From the NCBI RefSeq assembly GCF_017983445.1, contig NZ_JAGOBJ010000001.1, forward strand, positions 251,632-315,631: a stretch of 64,000 bases of DNA. The letters are read 5' to 3'. A program made the position numbers and the translations under genes. Shown one piece after another: positions 26,532 through 34,470 of this stretch (positions within the stretch are counted from its first letter, which is position 1; every line of letters begins with the position of its first letter). The DNA comes from Halomonas sp. (GTDB lineage: Bacteria > Pseudomonadota > Gammaproteobacteria > Pseudomonadales > Halomonadaceae). The notes under the pieces were generated by a model. That model was not told the origin of the DNA and did not search any database. It saw only the letters and a list, made by a program, of their open reading frames with translations.

Positions 26532-28829
26532 CTAAGTGGCGGCGTTACCAGGTTGCGGTACTTGCTCTAATTGAACCAGCTCCAGCAGGGCCAGCGAACG
26601 TCCTACCATTACGTGTTCCTCTCCAAAAGAGCGTTGGCCAAAAGAACGTTGGTCAAAAGAACGTTGGTCAAAAGAACGTTGGTCAAAAGAATTCTGGCCA
26701 TTAGCGCCCTGAAAAGCATGCTCCTCGGTGGCCCCGCTGGTATCGAGGCGGCATAGCCAGCCTCCACCGCTGGGAGCTTCGGGTAAGTGAAACGCCACTG
26801 AGTCATGATGAGCATTGAAAATCAGCAGTAGAGTAACGTCGGCACCGGCACGGCGTATGCCGCTGGGCTGGGCACGGCCGTCCAGCATCAATCCCAGCGT
26901 TCGGACCTCGGAATCCTCCCAGCGCTCAACGCTCATTTCATTGCCATCCGGGGCCAGCCAGGTCACTTCCTTGAGCCCCATTTCCTCGTTGTATTCACCC
27001 GAAAGGAAGCGCCCGCGCCGCAGGATGGGATAGCGCAGCCGCAGCGCCGTTACCCGGCGCACGTACTCGATCATGGCATGGGCATTACCGTCGAGGTTCC
27101 AGTCCAGCCAACTGATCTCGTTGTCCTGGCAGTAGGCGTTATTGTTGCCCTGCTGAGTGCGCAGCAGTTCGTCGCCCGCCAGCAGCATGGGTGTACCCTG
27201 GGAAAACAGCGTAGTGGCGATAAAGTTACGGATCTGGCGTAACCGCAGCGCCTGAATCTCGTCATTGTCGCTCGAACCCTCTTCGCCGTGGTTCCACGAC
27301 AGGTTATTGCTGTGGCCATCCTGATTATTCTCGCCGTTTGCTTCGTTATGCTTATCGTTATAGGCCACTAGATCGTAGAGGGTATAGCCGTCGTGGGCGG
27401 TGACGAAGTTGACCGATGCAAACGGCCGCCGACCGCGGCGCTTGAAGAAATCCGCCGAGCCCATGAGCCGCGTGGCAAGCTCTGGGAGTTTGCCCTCGTC
27501 ACCGCGCCAGAAAGCCCTGACGGTATCGCGGTAGCGGTCATTCCACTCTGCCCAGCCCGGCGGAAAACCACCTACCTGATAGCCGCCGGGGCCGCAGTCC
27601 CAGGGTTCGGCAATCAGTTTGACCCGGCTGAGCACCGGATCCTGGCGGCAGGAATCGAGAAAACCGCCGCCTTCATCAAAACCGTGCGGCTCACGTCCAA
27701 GGATGGTCGCCAGGTCGAAACGAAAGCCGTCAACGCGCATTTCCGTGGCCCAGTAGCGCAGCGAGTCGGTGACCATCTGTAGAACGCGCTGGTGGCTCAG
27801 GTTCAGGGTATTGCCGGTGCCCGTATCGTCGATGTAGTAGCGTGGCTCGTCCGGCATCAGCCGGTAATAGGAGGCATTGTCGATTCCCTTGAGAGAAAGC
27901 GTCGGGCCAAGCTCGTTGCCTTCGGCGGTGTGGTTGTAGACCACATCAAGAATGACTTCCAGATCGGCGGCATGAAAGCGCGCGACCATTTCCTTGAATT
28001 CGTTGATGTTGTCGCCGGATAGATAGCGTGAGTGTGGGGCAAAAAAGCCCAGCGTGTTGTAGCCCCAGTAGTTGTGCAGCCCTTGCTCCTGAAGGTGCTG
28101 ATCATCAGCAAACGCGTGGATGGGCAAAAGCTCTACCGAAGACACACCCAGCGAGCGGATATATTCGACGACGTCGTTGACCATCAGGCCGGCAAACGTA
28201 CCGCGCAGCGCTTCGGGTACCGACGGATGGCGCATGGTGTAGCCGCGAACATGGGTCTCGTAGACAATCGTCTTGTCCCAAGGTAGCTGCACACCGCGCG
28301 CACGTCCCCAGGTGAAGGCCGGGTCGACTACTTTGCATTTCGGCATGAACGCTGCGCTGTCACGTTCGTCGAAGCTTAGATCTCCATCCGGATGCCCAAT
28401 GGTGTAGCCGAAGAGCGCTTCATCCCACTTGATTTCACCCACGATTTGCTTGGCATAGGGGTCAAGTAGCAGCTTGTTGGGGTTGAAGCGATGCCCCTCT
28501 TCCGGCGCGTAAGGTCCATAAACGCGATAGCCGTAAAGCTGGCCGGGACGGGCATCGGGCAGGTAGCCGTGCCACACTTCGTCGGTATATTCGGGTAGCT
28601 CGATACGCTCCAGTTCGTGCTCACCCGTTTCATCAAACAGGCACAGCTCAACCCGCGTAGCATGTGCCGAAAAAAGCGCAAAATTCACTCCCAGGCCATC
28701 CCAGTTGGCGCCCAGGGGAAACGACCATCCTTCATGCACGCGTGAGCGCCGTATGACGCTGGGGGCTTCATCGGTCGCAACGGAGTCATCGCCGTCCCGC
28801 GTGGTTTGGCTTGTCTGCATCTCATTCAT
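26532..28829 (-). CDS. glgX: Glycogen debranching enzyme GlgX with repeat-bearing C-terminus
   Basis: A 765-residue GH13 isoamylase-type debranching enzyme: an N-terminal CBM48 domain, a catalytic barrel with nucleophile Asp in 'GFRFDLATILGREP' and acid Glu in 'LIAEPWDCGPGGYQVG', and a C-terminal beta domain. It removes short alpha-1,6 branches, releasing malto-oligosaccharides that MalQ and TreY can use. The ATG at 28829 is preferred; the open frame runs about 54 codons further upstream but that part overlaps the DUF2934 gene's end and looks low-complexity. Near the C-terminus, the protein carries five copies of a Ser-Phe-Asp/Gly-Gln/Glu-Arg repeat that is not part of the known fold and interrupts the sequence just before the last strand. 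Confidence 0.95.
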   Translation of the reverse strand: MNEMQTSQTTRDGDDSVATDEAPSVIRRSRVHEGWSFPLGANWDGLGVNFALFSAHATRVELCLFDETGEHELERIELPEYTDEVWHGYLPDARPGQLYGYRVYGPYAPEEGHRFNPNKLLLDPYAKQIVGEIKWDEALFGYTIGHPDGDLSFDERDSAAFMPKCKVVDPAFTWGRARGVQLPWDKTIVYETHVRGYTMRHPSVPEALRGTFAGLMVNDVVEYIRSLGVSSVELLPIHAFADDQHLQEQGLHNYWGYNTLGFFAPHSRYLSGDNINEFKEMVARFHAADLEVILDVVYNHTAEGNELGPTLSLKGIDNASYYRLMPDEPRYYIDDTGTGNTLNLSHQRVLQMVTDSLRYWATEMRVDGFRFDLATILGREPHGFDEGGGFLDSCRQDPVLSRVKLIAEPWDCGPGGYQVGGFPPGWAEWNDRYRDTVRAFWRGDEGKLPELATRLMGSADFFKRRGRRPFASVNFVTAHDGYTLYDLVAYNDKHNEANGENNQDGHSNNLSWNHGEEGSSDNDEIQALRLRQIRNFIATTLFSQGTPMLLAGDELLRTQQGNNNAYCQDNEISWLDWNLDGNAHAMIEYVRRVTALRLRYPILRRGRFLSGEYNEEMGLKEVTWLAPDGNEMSVERWEDSEVRTLGLMLDGRAQPSGIRRAGADVTLLLIFNAHHDSVAFHLPEAPSGGGWLCRLDTSGATEEHAFQGANGQNSFDQRSFDQRSFDQRSFGQRSFGEEHVMVGRSLALLELVQLEQVPQPGNAAT
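26623..26697 (-). repeat. 15-bp tandem repeat inside the glgX 3' end (five units)
   Basis: Five head-to-tail 15-base units at 26623, 26638, 26653, 26668 and 26683; three central units differ by at most one base, the outer ones by a few. Each encodes five residues (R-S-F-D/G-Q/E), so gain or loss of units keeps the frame. The near identity of the central units points to recent slippage. Confidence 0.93.
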
Positions 28830-28863
28830 CCTTGAGCCTTTTGAGTGCTCTTGTGTGGTCGCT

Positions 28864-29463
28864 TTACTTCCGCTCGCTTGGCTTCTTCGCTTTGGTAGCG
28901 GTTTTCTTGGGCTCGGACTTTCCTGATCCGGCCGCCTTCTTTGGCTGGGCGCGTGTCGATTTCTTGGCCGATGGAGGCGAGCCAGCCTCATCGGTAGCCG
29001 CCAGTGCCTCGCTACTACGACGCGGGCGCTGGATACGTTTCACGGTGGCCGATTCTTCGGGCATTGGCTCCATTGAACCGGCTGCCTCGTCGAGCGTAGG
29101 TTCCTGAGGCGCATGGCCACGATCCTGAACAGGCACGTCCTGGACAGGCACGTCCTGGCTTACCGTTATATCGTCCCGAAAGGGCGCTTCATCCAATGAC
29201 AGATCGCCATTGGGATCCTCGAGCGGCAGGCGACTCTCCTGGATGCCCATTTCGTCCTCTTCCAGAGGCAGGTCATCCTCTAAAATAGGCGCCTCATCAA
29301 TAGGTTCGCCTATCTCGTCAAGCTCGGCTTCGTTACCTGCCGCCTGCTCGGCAGCCACTATCTTGAGCGCTCTGTCCCAGTGTTTTTGCTGCTGCCCCTC
29401 GGGGCGCCCTTCAGCTTCCCAAATGCTGTAGGCCAATTGACGTACGCGTTCTTCGTCAGTCAT
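28864..29463 (-). CDS. DUF2934 protein with long disordered, charge-segregated tail
   Basis: A 199-residue protein. Residues 1-40 form a DUF2934 domain ('RVRQLAYSIWEAEGRPEGQ...HWDRA'), a small helical motif of unknown function. Residues about 45-150 are strongly acidic and low in complexity, with a short V-P-V-Q-D repeat, and the last 50 residues are Lys/Ala/Pro-rich, ending in a histone-H1-like basic tail. No membrane segment or signal peptide is visible. A GGGAG site precedes the ATG. From memory, the P. aeruginosa treY and glgX genes also flank a small DUF2934 gene, so the placement is probably conserved. A scaffolding or glucan/DNA-binding role is possible, but nothing in the sequence proves it. 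Confidence 0.85.
   Translation of the reverse strand: MTDEERVRQLAYSIWEAEGRPEGQQQKHWDRALKIVAAEQAAGNEAELDEIGEPIDEAPILEDDLPLEEDEMGIQESRLPLEDPNGDLSLDEAPFRDDITVSQDVPVQDVPVQDRGHAPQEPTLDEAAGSMEPMPEESATVKRIQRPRRSSEALAATDEAGSPPSAKKSTRAQPKKAAGSGKSEPKKTATKAKKPSERK
29125..29154 (-). repeat. 15-bp direct repeat (two units) in the DUF2934 gene
   Basis: Two adjacent 15-base units differing at one base; they encode the doubled Q-D-V-P-V peptide. In frame, so length change would be tolerated. Confidence 0.85.
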
Positions 29464-29480
29464 CTCAGCTCTCCCTATGC

Positions 29481-32312
29481 CTATTTCGATAGATCACTAT
29501 GTTGATGTAAGGGCGGGGCTTCATTACGGCTGGCCGGGTGGTCAGCGCGCAGAAAAACACCCACGGGTAGCTCAGCAAGCAGGTTGTCAACAGAAACGCC
29601 CGTGCTGCCTGCTTCAAGGGTTGCCTCGGTTAAAACGCTTTGCCAACAGCCGGGGTCCAGTTGCAGGTACGTGTCTTCCCAGTGTTCTTGTGGAATGTGC
29701 GGCCTGTCGGCGCCATTCAGCAGCTTGGCGGTGAGTCTGGGAGCCACCACCAGTAATTGGTGGCCTTCATAGCGTCGGGTAAAGGCCACCACGTGATTGG
29801 CAAATTCACCGGTTGCCATAAGCGGGCGATAGCCACCGTGGGCGAACAGCAGCGGATGGCGTTGGCGAAGTTCGAGTAACCGGACAATCACAGATTGCTT
29901 TACTCGCCCGTCACGCCAGGTACGCAGGGCTGCGATAGGCGCCAGCGCCTGACAAAGCCCTGCCTGGCGCAAGCCGTAGTCAACCGGGCGTCGGTTATCC
30001 GGATCTACCAGGCTGTAGTCCCAGAACTCGCTTCCCTGATACAGATCCGGCACGCCGGGGACGGTTAGCCGTAGTGCTGTTTGTACCAGGCCATTGATGG
30101 CACCCGGCAGATCAAGGGTGCGCGCGGCCGCGGCGATCGAGTCTCGCAGCGGCGGTGTCGTCAGTAGCCCTTCCAGGAACGTGCGGCAGGCGGATTCATA
30201 AGCTTCATCGGGCCATAGCCAGTGGCTACGCAGCTTGGCTTCGCGAAGCGCTTTTAACTGCCATTCGGCGAGACGTGCATTAAAGCGCTCAAGCGCCTCA
30301 TCGTCCTGAGGGTCGAGCGTCGGTGACCAGGCGCCCAGCAAAATCTGATAAAGAATCAGCTCATCACCCGGGGAGGGCGCAAGCCCTTCGGGTAACGACT
30401 GACGCAGCGGCGCGGACATTTTCCGCCAACGCTCAACCTGGCTTGTAAACATCACCGTGTGCTCACTTAGTGCAGCAAGCCGCGCCCGCACATCTTCGCC
30501 GCGCTTGTGGTCGTGGGTAGCGGTAGTCACCATGGAGCCTGGAAAGTCGTGGGCACGCCGGGAATTGGCCAGATGGAAATGCTCGGGGGAGTGGCTAAAA
30601 TGCTCTCCGTCGAAGCCTACATCGTTGCGTGAAATCAGTACTGCACTGCGGTACCCGGCGGTATCTTCGACTGCCTTGGCGGCCACCGGCGATGTAAGCT
30701 GTTGAAAGCGCGTAATCGCACGCTGACGCAGATGGCGCTCATTATCGGCATAATCACGCGGTGCCTCACCGCCCAGCCAGCGCTCAAGCGCTTCAAGAAC
30801 ACCAATATCCGGCGGGTTGAGCGCCTGGCGGGCGCCCTGCACTGCCTGAGTAAAGAAGGGTTGATCGGCCTCGGGGCGGCCGGTGTCGTCGGCATAGCTG
30901 CGGTAGATGGGGAAGTGAACAATCAGCGCTTCCAGGGCCCGGCGAATTGCGGCTAGCGTAACGTCTCGGCTGCTCAACTGCGCCCGTGCAAGAGCATGCA
31001 GGGCACGGGCGCAGGCCGAAAATTCACTGGCCAGTAATGAGCCTAGTACCTCACGTCTGGCCAGACGTACCTCGGCAGAAAAGTCAGGGTCACGGCCACT
31101 GACTTCATGCCATAAGCGACTAAGCGGTGCGTTGCCGGTCGGGTCGTGCTGTATCCCCGAAACCTCGTTCATGAACTCGTAGCCGCTGGTACCATCCACG
31201 CCCCAGTCGCTATGCAGCGTCTCGCCATCGCCCAGGATCTTTTCTACATACAAAGTGACATGGCGGGGCGCATCTGAAGGACGTTTTTCCTCTAGCGTAT
31301 CCAGGTGCTGGCGCAGGCGTAGGCAGTAGCCCCGCGGGTCGGCCAGCCCATCAACGTGATCAATGCGCAGGCCGTCGACTAAGCCTTCCTCGACCAGACG
31401 TAACGGCAGGGCATGTACGGCCTCAAAGACGTTAGGTTCTTCAATGCGCAGGCCGCCCAGTTCGGTAACGTCAAAAAAGCGTCGCCAGTTAATCTCATCG
31501 GACGCGGTGCGCCACCACGCCAAGCGGTAATGCTGACGTTCCAGCAAGGCGTGAAGCCGAGTGACGGCGTTAGTACTCGTGCCATTGAACAGCTTCAAAA
31601 CGGCGCTAAGTGACGCCTGGGCCTCAGGCGACTCCATTACCTTGGTTAACTGACGGCGCGCATCCGGGGTCGATGTGTGAATATCTTCATCTTGCTGCAG
31701 GGCTTCGAAAAAGGCCGCCTGCTCATACAACGCGTTATGCTCGGAAAAGCGCAGTATGTCGCCGTAGTGACGTGGGTCGATGGGGAAACGGTGCTCGTGA
31801 TAATCGACATGAAACCCCGCGGTATCAGCGTCGTAGTTCAGCGTCAACTCGCCTGAATCGAGCACTTCGGCATAGGCCGCGCCAAGAAACGGCGCGAGCA
31901 ATTTGCTATTAAGGGTGGGGTCAGCGCTGTTGATATCAGAGTGCCAATCGATATCGAAGAACCCGGCGTAGGGGCTGTCGCTTCCCCAGGCCAGCACGTC
32001 TTGCCACCAGGGATTTTCCGAGCCGCCCACCGCCAGGTGGTTGGGCACGATATCCAGAACCAATCCCATATTATGGGCGCGCAGTCGGGACACCAGGCTT
32101 TTTAAAGCGGCTTCACCGCCAAGCTTAGGGTCGATTCGGGTAGGGTCTACGCCATCGTAGCCATGTGGAGACCCCGCGCGTGATACTTGAAGCGGTGAGG
32201 CATAAACATGGCTGATGCCTAAAGCAGCGTAGTAGTCTACCCAGCGTTCGGCGTCCGCCAGCGTAAAATCACGATGAAACTGAAGCCGAAGCGTCGCGCG
32301 AATCTCATTCAT
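29481..32312 (-). CDS. treY: Maltooligosyltrehalose synthase TreY
   Basis: A 943-residue GH13 subfamily 26 enzyme. It isomerises the reducing-end glucose of a malto-oligosaccharide to a trehalosyl unit. The N-terminal 'ATLRLQFHRDFTLADA' and 'LGISHVYASPLQVSRAGSPH' segments are diagnostic for TreY; the nucleophile Asp is in 'GLRIDHVDGLADPRGY' and the acid Glu in 'YVEKILGDGE'. The long insert (about residues 250-700) gives the large size typical of the family. The ATG at 32312 overlaps the malQ stop by 8 bases. Its product is cleaved by TreZ, encoded two genes upstream. Confidence 0.95.
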   Translation of the reverse strand: MNEIRATLRLQFHRDFTLADAERWVDYYAALGISHVYASPLQVSRAGSPHGYDGVDPTRIDPKLGGEAALKSLVSRLRAHNMGLVLDIVPNHLAVGGSENPWWQDVLAWGSDSPYAGFFDIDWHSDINSADPTLNSKLLAPFLGAAYAEVLDSGELTLNYDADTAGFHVDYHEHRFPIDPRHYGDILRFSEHNALYEQAAFFEALQQDEDIHTSTPDARRQLTKVMESPEAQASLSAVLKLFNGTSTNAVTRLHALLERQHYRLAWWRTASDEINWRRFFDVTELGGLRIEEPNVFEAVHALPLRLVEEGLVDGLRIDHVDGLADPRGYCLRLRQHLDTLEEKRPSDAPRHVTLYVEKILGDGETLHSDWGVDGTSGYEFMNEVSGIQHDPTGNAPLSRLWHEVSGRDPDFSAEVRLARREVLGSLLASEFSACARALHALARAQLSSRDVTLAAIRRALEALIVHFPIYRSYADDTGRPEADQPFFTQAVQGARQALNPPDIGVLEALERWLGGEAPRDYADNERHLRQRAITRFQQLTSPVAAKAVEDTAGYRSAVLISRNDVGFDGEHFSHSPEHFHLANSRRAHDFPGSMVTTATHDHKRGEDVRARLAALSEHTVMFTSQVERWRKMSAPLRQSLPEGLAPSPGDELILYQILLGAWSPTLDPQDDEALERFNARLAEWQLKALREAKLRSHWLWPDEAYESACRTFLEGLLTTPPLRDSIAAAARTLDLPGAINGLVQTALRLTVPGVPDLYQGSEFWDYSLVDPDNRRPVDYGLRQAGLCQALAPIAALRTWRDGRVKQSVIVRLLELRQRHPLLFAHGGYRPLMATGEFANHVVAFTRRYEGHQLLVVAPRLTAKLLNGADRPHIPQEHWEDTYLQLDPGCWQSVLTEATLEAGSTGVSVDNLLAELPVGVFLRADHPASRNEAPPLHQHSDLSK

Positions 32313-34470
32313 GGGGCGGCTTCCCAAACAGGGCGGATTGTGAGGTCGGTTCTTTTAGCGCGTTGTTTAGCTCATGGTCTAGCTGGCCATTGCGTGAAAG
32401 CGCCAGGGCGTGCAGCCGCTGATGCACTTCGTCAGAAGCCAGCAGGTCGCTGGCATCGCTTGCCCACCGGCGGCGCCAGTTAGGGTGCTCCGCCGTGCTG
32501 TTGGGCAGGTTGGCCTGCTCTTCAAGCCCCAGCACATCCTCTACCGGCAGCAATACCAACGGGGCGGAGGTACTGCCCAAGTGACATGCGCAGGCATTGA
32601 TGATTTGAGAGACGGGAATATCGGCGGCTTCCAGCGTCTTCGTGGTAGGCGCGTTGCCCAGCAGCCCCAGCGTCGTGGCTAACTTGACGCGCTCGCGACA
32701 CCGGGCCTGTTGCTCGCTTTCCAGGGTTTGGGGGGCCTTGAATAGCCCCTGCCGGTTGCGCCATTCGATATCGCGGCCCGCCCACCAGCCAGCCACGGTA
32801 GGCAAATCATGGGTCGAGGTGGTGGCCAGCGCATCGGGGGACCATTGGGTGGCGGCAAGGTAATTGCTGTCTTCGTCCTGCTCGAACCATAGTACCTGCA
32901 TGCCCAATATGCCGCGCGCCGCCAGCTTCTGGCGAAAACCCGGTGCCACGGTGCCCAGGTCCTCGCCAATCACGATGGCGCGATGACGGCAGGATTCCAG
33001 GGCTACTAGACGAAGCATGTCATCCAGCGGGTAACGCAGGTAACCGCCTTCAGTAGCGGGAGCGCCCTGAGGCACCAGCCATAGGCGCATCAGGCCGAGT
33101 ACATGATCGATGCGAAGCCCACCGGCATGCGCAAAGGCGCTACGCAACATGTCGATAAAACTACGAAAACCTGAGCGTTTGAGACCAAAAGGCGAGAACG
33201 CAGCCAGCCCCCAGTTTTGTCCCTGACCGTTAAACAGATCGGGGGGCGCGCCGATGGAGACGCCCTCCAGCATATCCTCCTGACGGCTCCACGTCTGGCT
33301 ACCCGCGGCGTCGGCGCCCACGGCCAGGTCAGCAATCAAGCCTATTGCCATGCCGTTTTCGCGAGTGGCGTACTGGGCGCACGACAGACCATCGGCGGCT
33401 AGCCACTGCAGAAAGACATGAAAGCCTATTTCGTGGGCGTGGGTTTCGGCAAAGCGAGCCACGTCAGGGCTTTCAGGATCGCGAAGAGTTGCTGGCCAGT
33501 CACGCCAGTTGCTGGGCCCGAACTTCTGTTGCAGGGCCTCAAAACGACAGTGATCTTCCAGTAAGTCTTCCCCCGTCTGACGAAATTTGTGCATTTTCTG
33601 ACGCAGGGCTTGAGTGGTTTCATCCTCGCAAGCCATGAAATCATCGTAAAGAAAGCGCAGCCAGGAAAGCTTGGCCCGCGCCGCTTCAGGCCAGTCGAGT
33701 AAATCCTCGGCTTCCAGGCGACGAAGCGCTGCCTGCAGCCCGTTGCGTGCCTGGGCATCGCGAACGCGGTCTTCGCCCAATAGCGTTTCCGGCGCACTAT
33801 ACAGCACGTTGCTGAGAAGCCGCGTGGAGGGTGAGTAGGGGCTGTAGTTATCAGGGTTAGCGCTGAACATGGCGTGTGTGGGGCTGATGGCCAGTGCATC
33901 CGCGCCAAGCTTTGCTGCCGGGCCGATAAAGTTCTCCAGCGCCAGCACATCGCCAATACCCCCATCTCCGGGGCGACGCAGAGCATAAAGCTGGGCAGCC
34001 AGGCCCCATAAGCGGGGCGTGGGTTCACCGCTAGCTCCGCTCGGGAAGAAACAGCGCTGCGGCGCGACGGCCAGGGTCAGTTGAGTATGGGCAATGTGCA
34101 GCTGGTGATAGCCGATTTCCTCGATACCGGGCAGCATGCCATCGCGGTCGAGCGTGCCCGCTACGCGGCTGCCTTGCTCAAGCATCAATATATACGCTGT
34201 GCCGGGGGCCAGTGGCGATGGTAACGTGACCGGTGTCTCTAGATCAGCAGTGATCAGAGGAGGCCACTCGGCCGGGCTTTCCGGTGTGTTCAAGCGTTTC
34301 AAGCGCACCAGGCTTTCATCCAGTGCCGCTTCACTCTCGTTTGGAAACCCGAGTATTTCCAGCAGAGTGCGCTGAACCGGCTCAGACAGCTGGCACGGTT
34401 CGCCGTCACTGTTTTCCCATTCAAGCAATAGCCCCGCCGCGTCAGCGAGCTGAGTAAGTTTATGGTTCAT
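32305..34470 (-). CDS. malQ: 4-alpha-glucanotransferase MalQ (amylomaltase)
   Basis: A 721-residue GH77 disproportionating enzyme of the longer enterobacterial/pseudomonad type with an extra N-terminal region. Recognisable motifs are 'LRIDHVLGLMRLWLVPQG' (nucleophile Asp), 'IVIGEDLGTVAPG' (acid Glu) and 'TSTHDLPTVAGWW' (third Asp). It transfers alpha-1,4-glucan segments between chains, adjusting their lengths for TreY and GlgB. It overlaps treZ upstream by 4 bases (ATGA) and treY downstream by 8 bases, placing it in one coupled block. Confidence 0.95.
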   Translation of the reverse strand: MNHKLTQLADAAGLLLEWENSDGEPCQLSEPVQRTLLEILGFPNESEAALDESLVRLKRLNTPESPAEWPPLITADLETPVTLPSPLAPGTAYILMLEQGSRVAGTLDRDGMLPGIEEIGYHQLHIAHTQLTLAVAPQRCFFPSGASGEPTPRLWGLAAQLYALRRPGDGGIGDVLALENFIGPAAKLGADALAISPTHAMFSANPDNYSPYSPSTRLLSNVLYSAPETLLGEDRVRDAQARNGLQAALRRLEAEDLLDWPEAARAKLSWLRFLYDDFMACEDETTQALRQKMHKFRQTGEDLLEDHCRFEALQQKFGPSNWRDWPATLRDPESPDVARFAETHAHEIGFHVFLQWLAADGLSCAQYATRENGMAIGLIADLAVGADAAGSQTWSRQEDMLEGVSIGAPPDLFNGQGQNWGLAAFSPFGLKRSGFRSFIDMLRSAFAHAGGLRIDHVLGLMRLWLVPQGAPATEGGYLRYPLDDMLRLVALESCRHRAIVIGEDLGTVAPGFRQKLAARGILGMQVLWFEQDEDSNYLAATQWSPDALATTSTHDLPTVAGWWAGRDIEWRNRQGLFKAPQTLESEQQARCRERVKLATTLGLLGNAPTTKTLEAADIPVSQIINACACHLGSTSAPLVLLPVEDVLGLEEQANLPNSTAEHPNWRRRWASDASDLLASDEVHQRLHALALSRNGQLDHELNNALKEPTSQSALFGKPPHE

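Noticed and set aside
26623-26697. Short regular repeats that might suggest a CRISPR array
   Set aside because: Units are directly adjacent, 15 bases long, without spacers, and they encode an in-frame peptide repeat.
26571-26756. Plus-strand open frame across the glgX repeat with repeated Lys-Arg-Thr-Leu-Val units
   Set aside because: It is the antisense reading of the 15-bp repeat in glgX; there is no ribosome site and it lies inside a well-supported enzyme gene.
28829-28991. 54-residue N-terminal extension of GlgX
   Set aside because: It is Arg/Pro/Ser-rich antisense-like sequence overlapping the DUF2934 gene in another frame; the ATG at 28829 is at the family's normal start.
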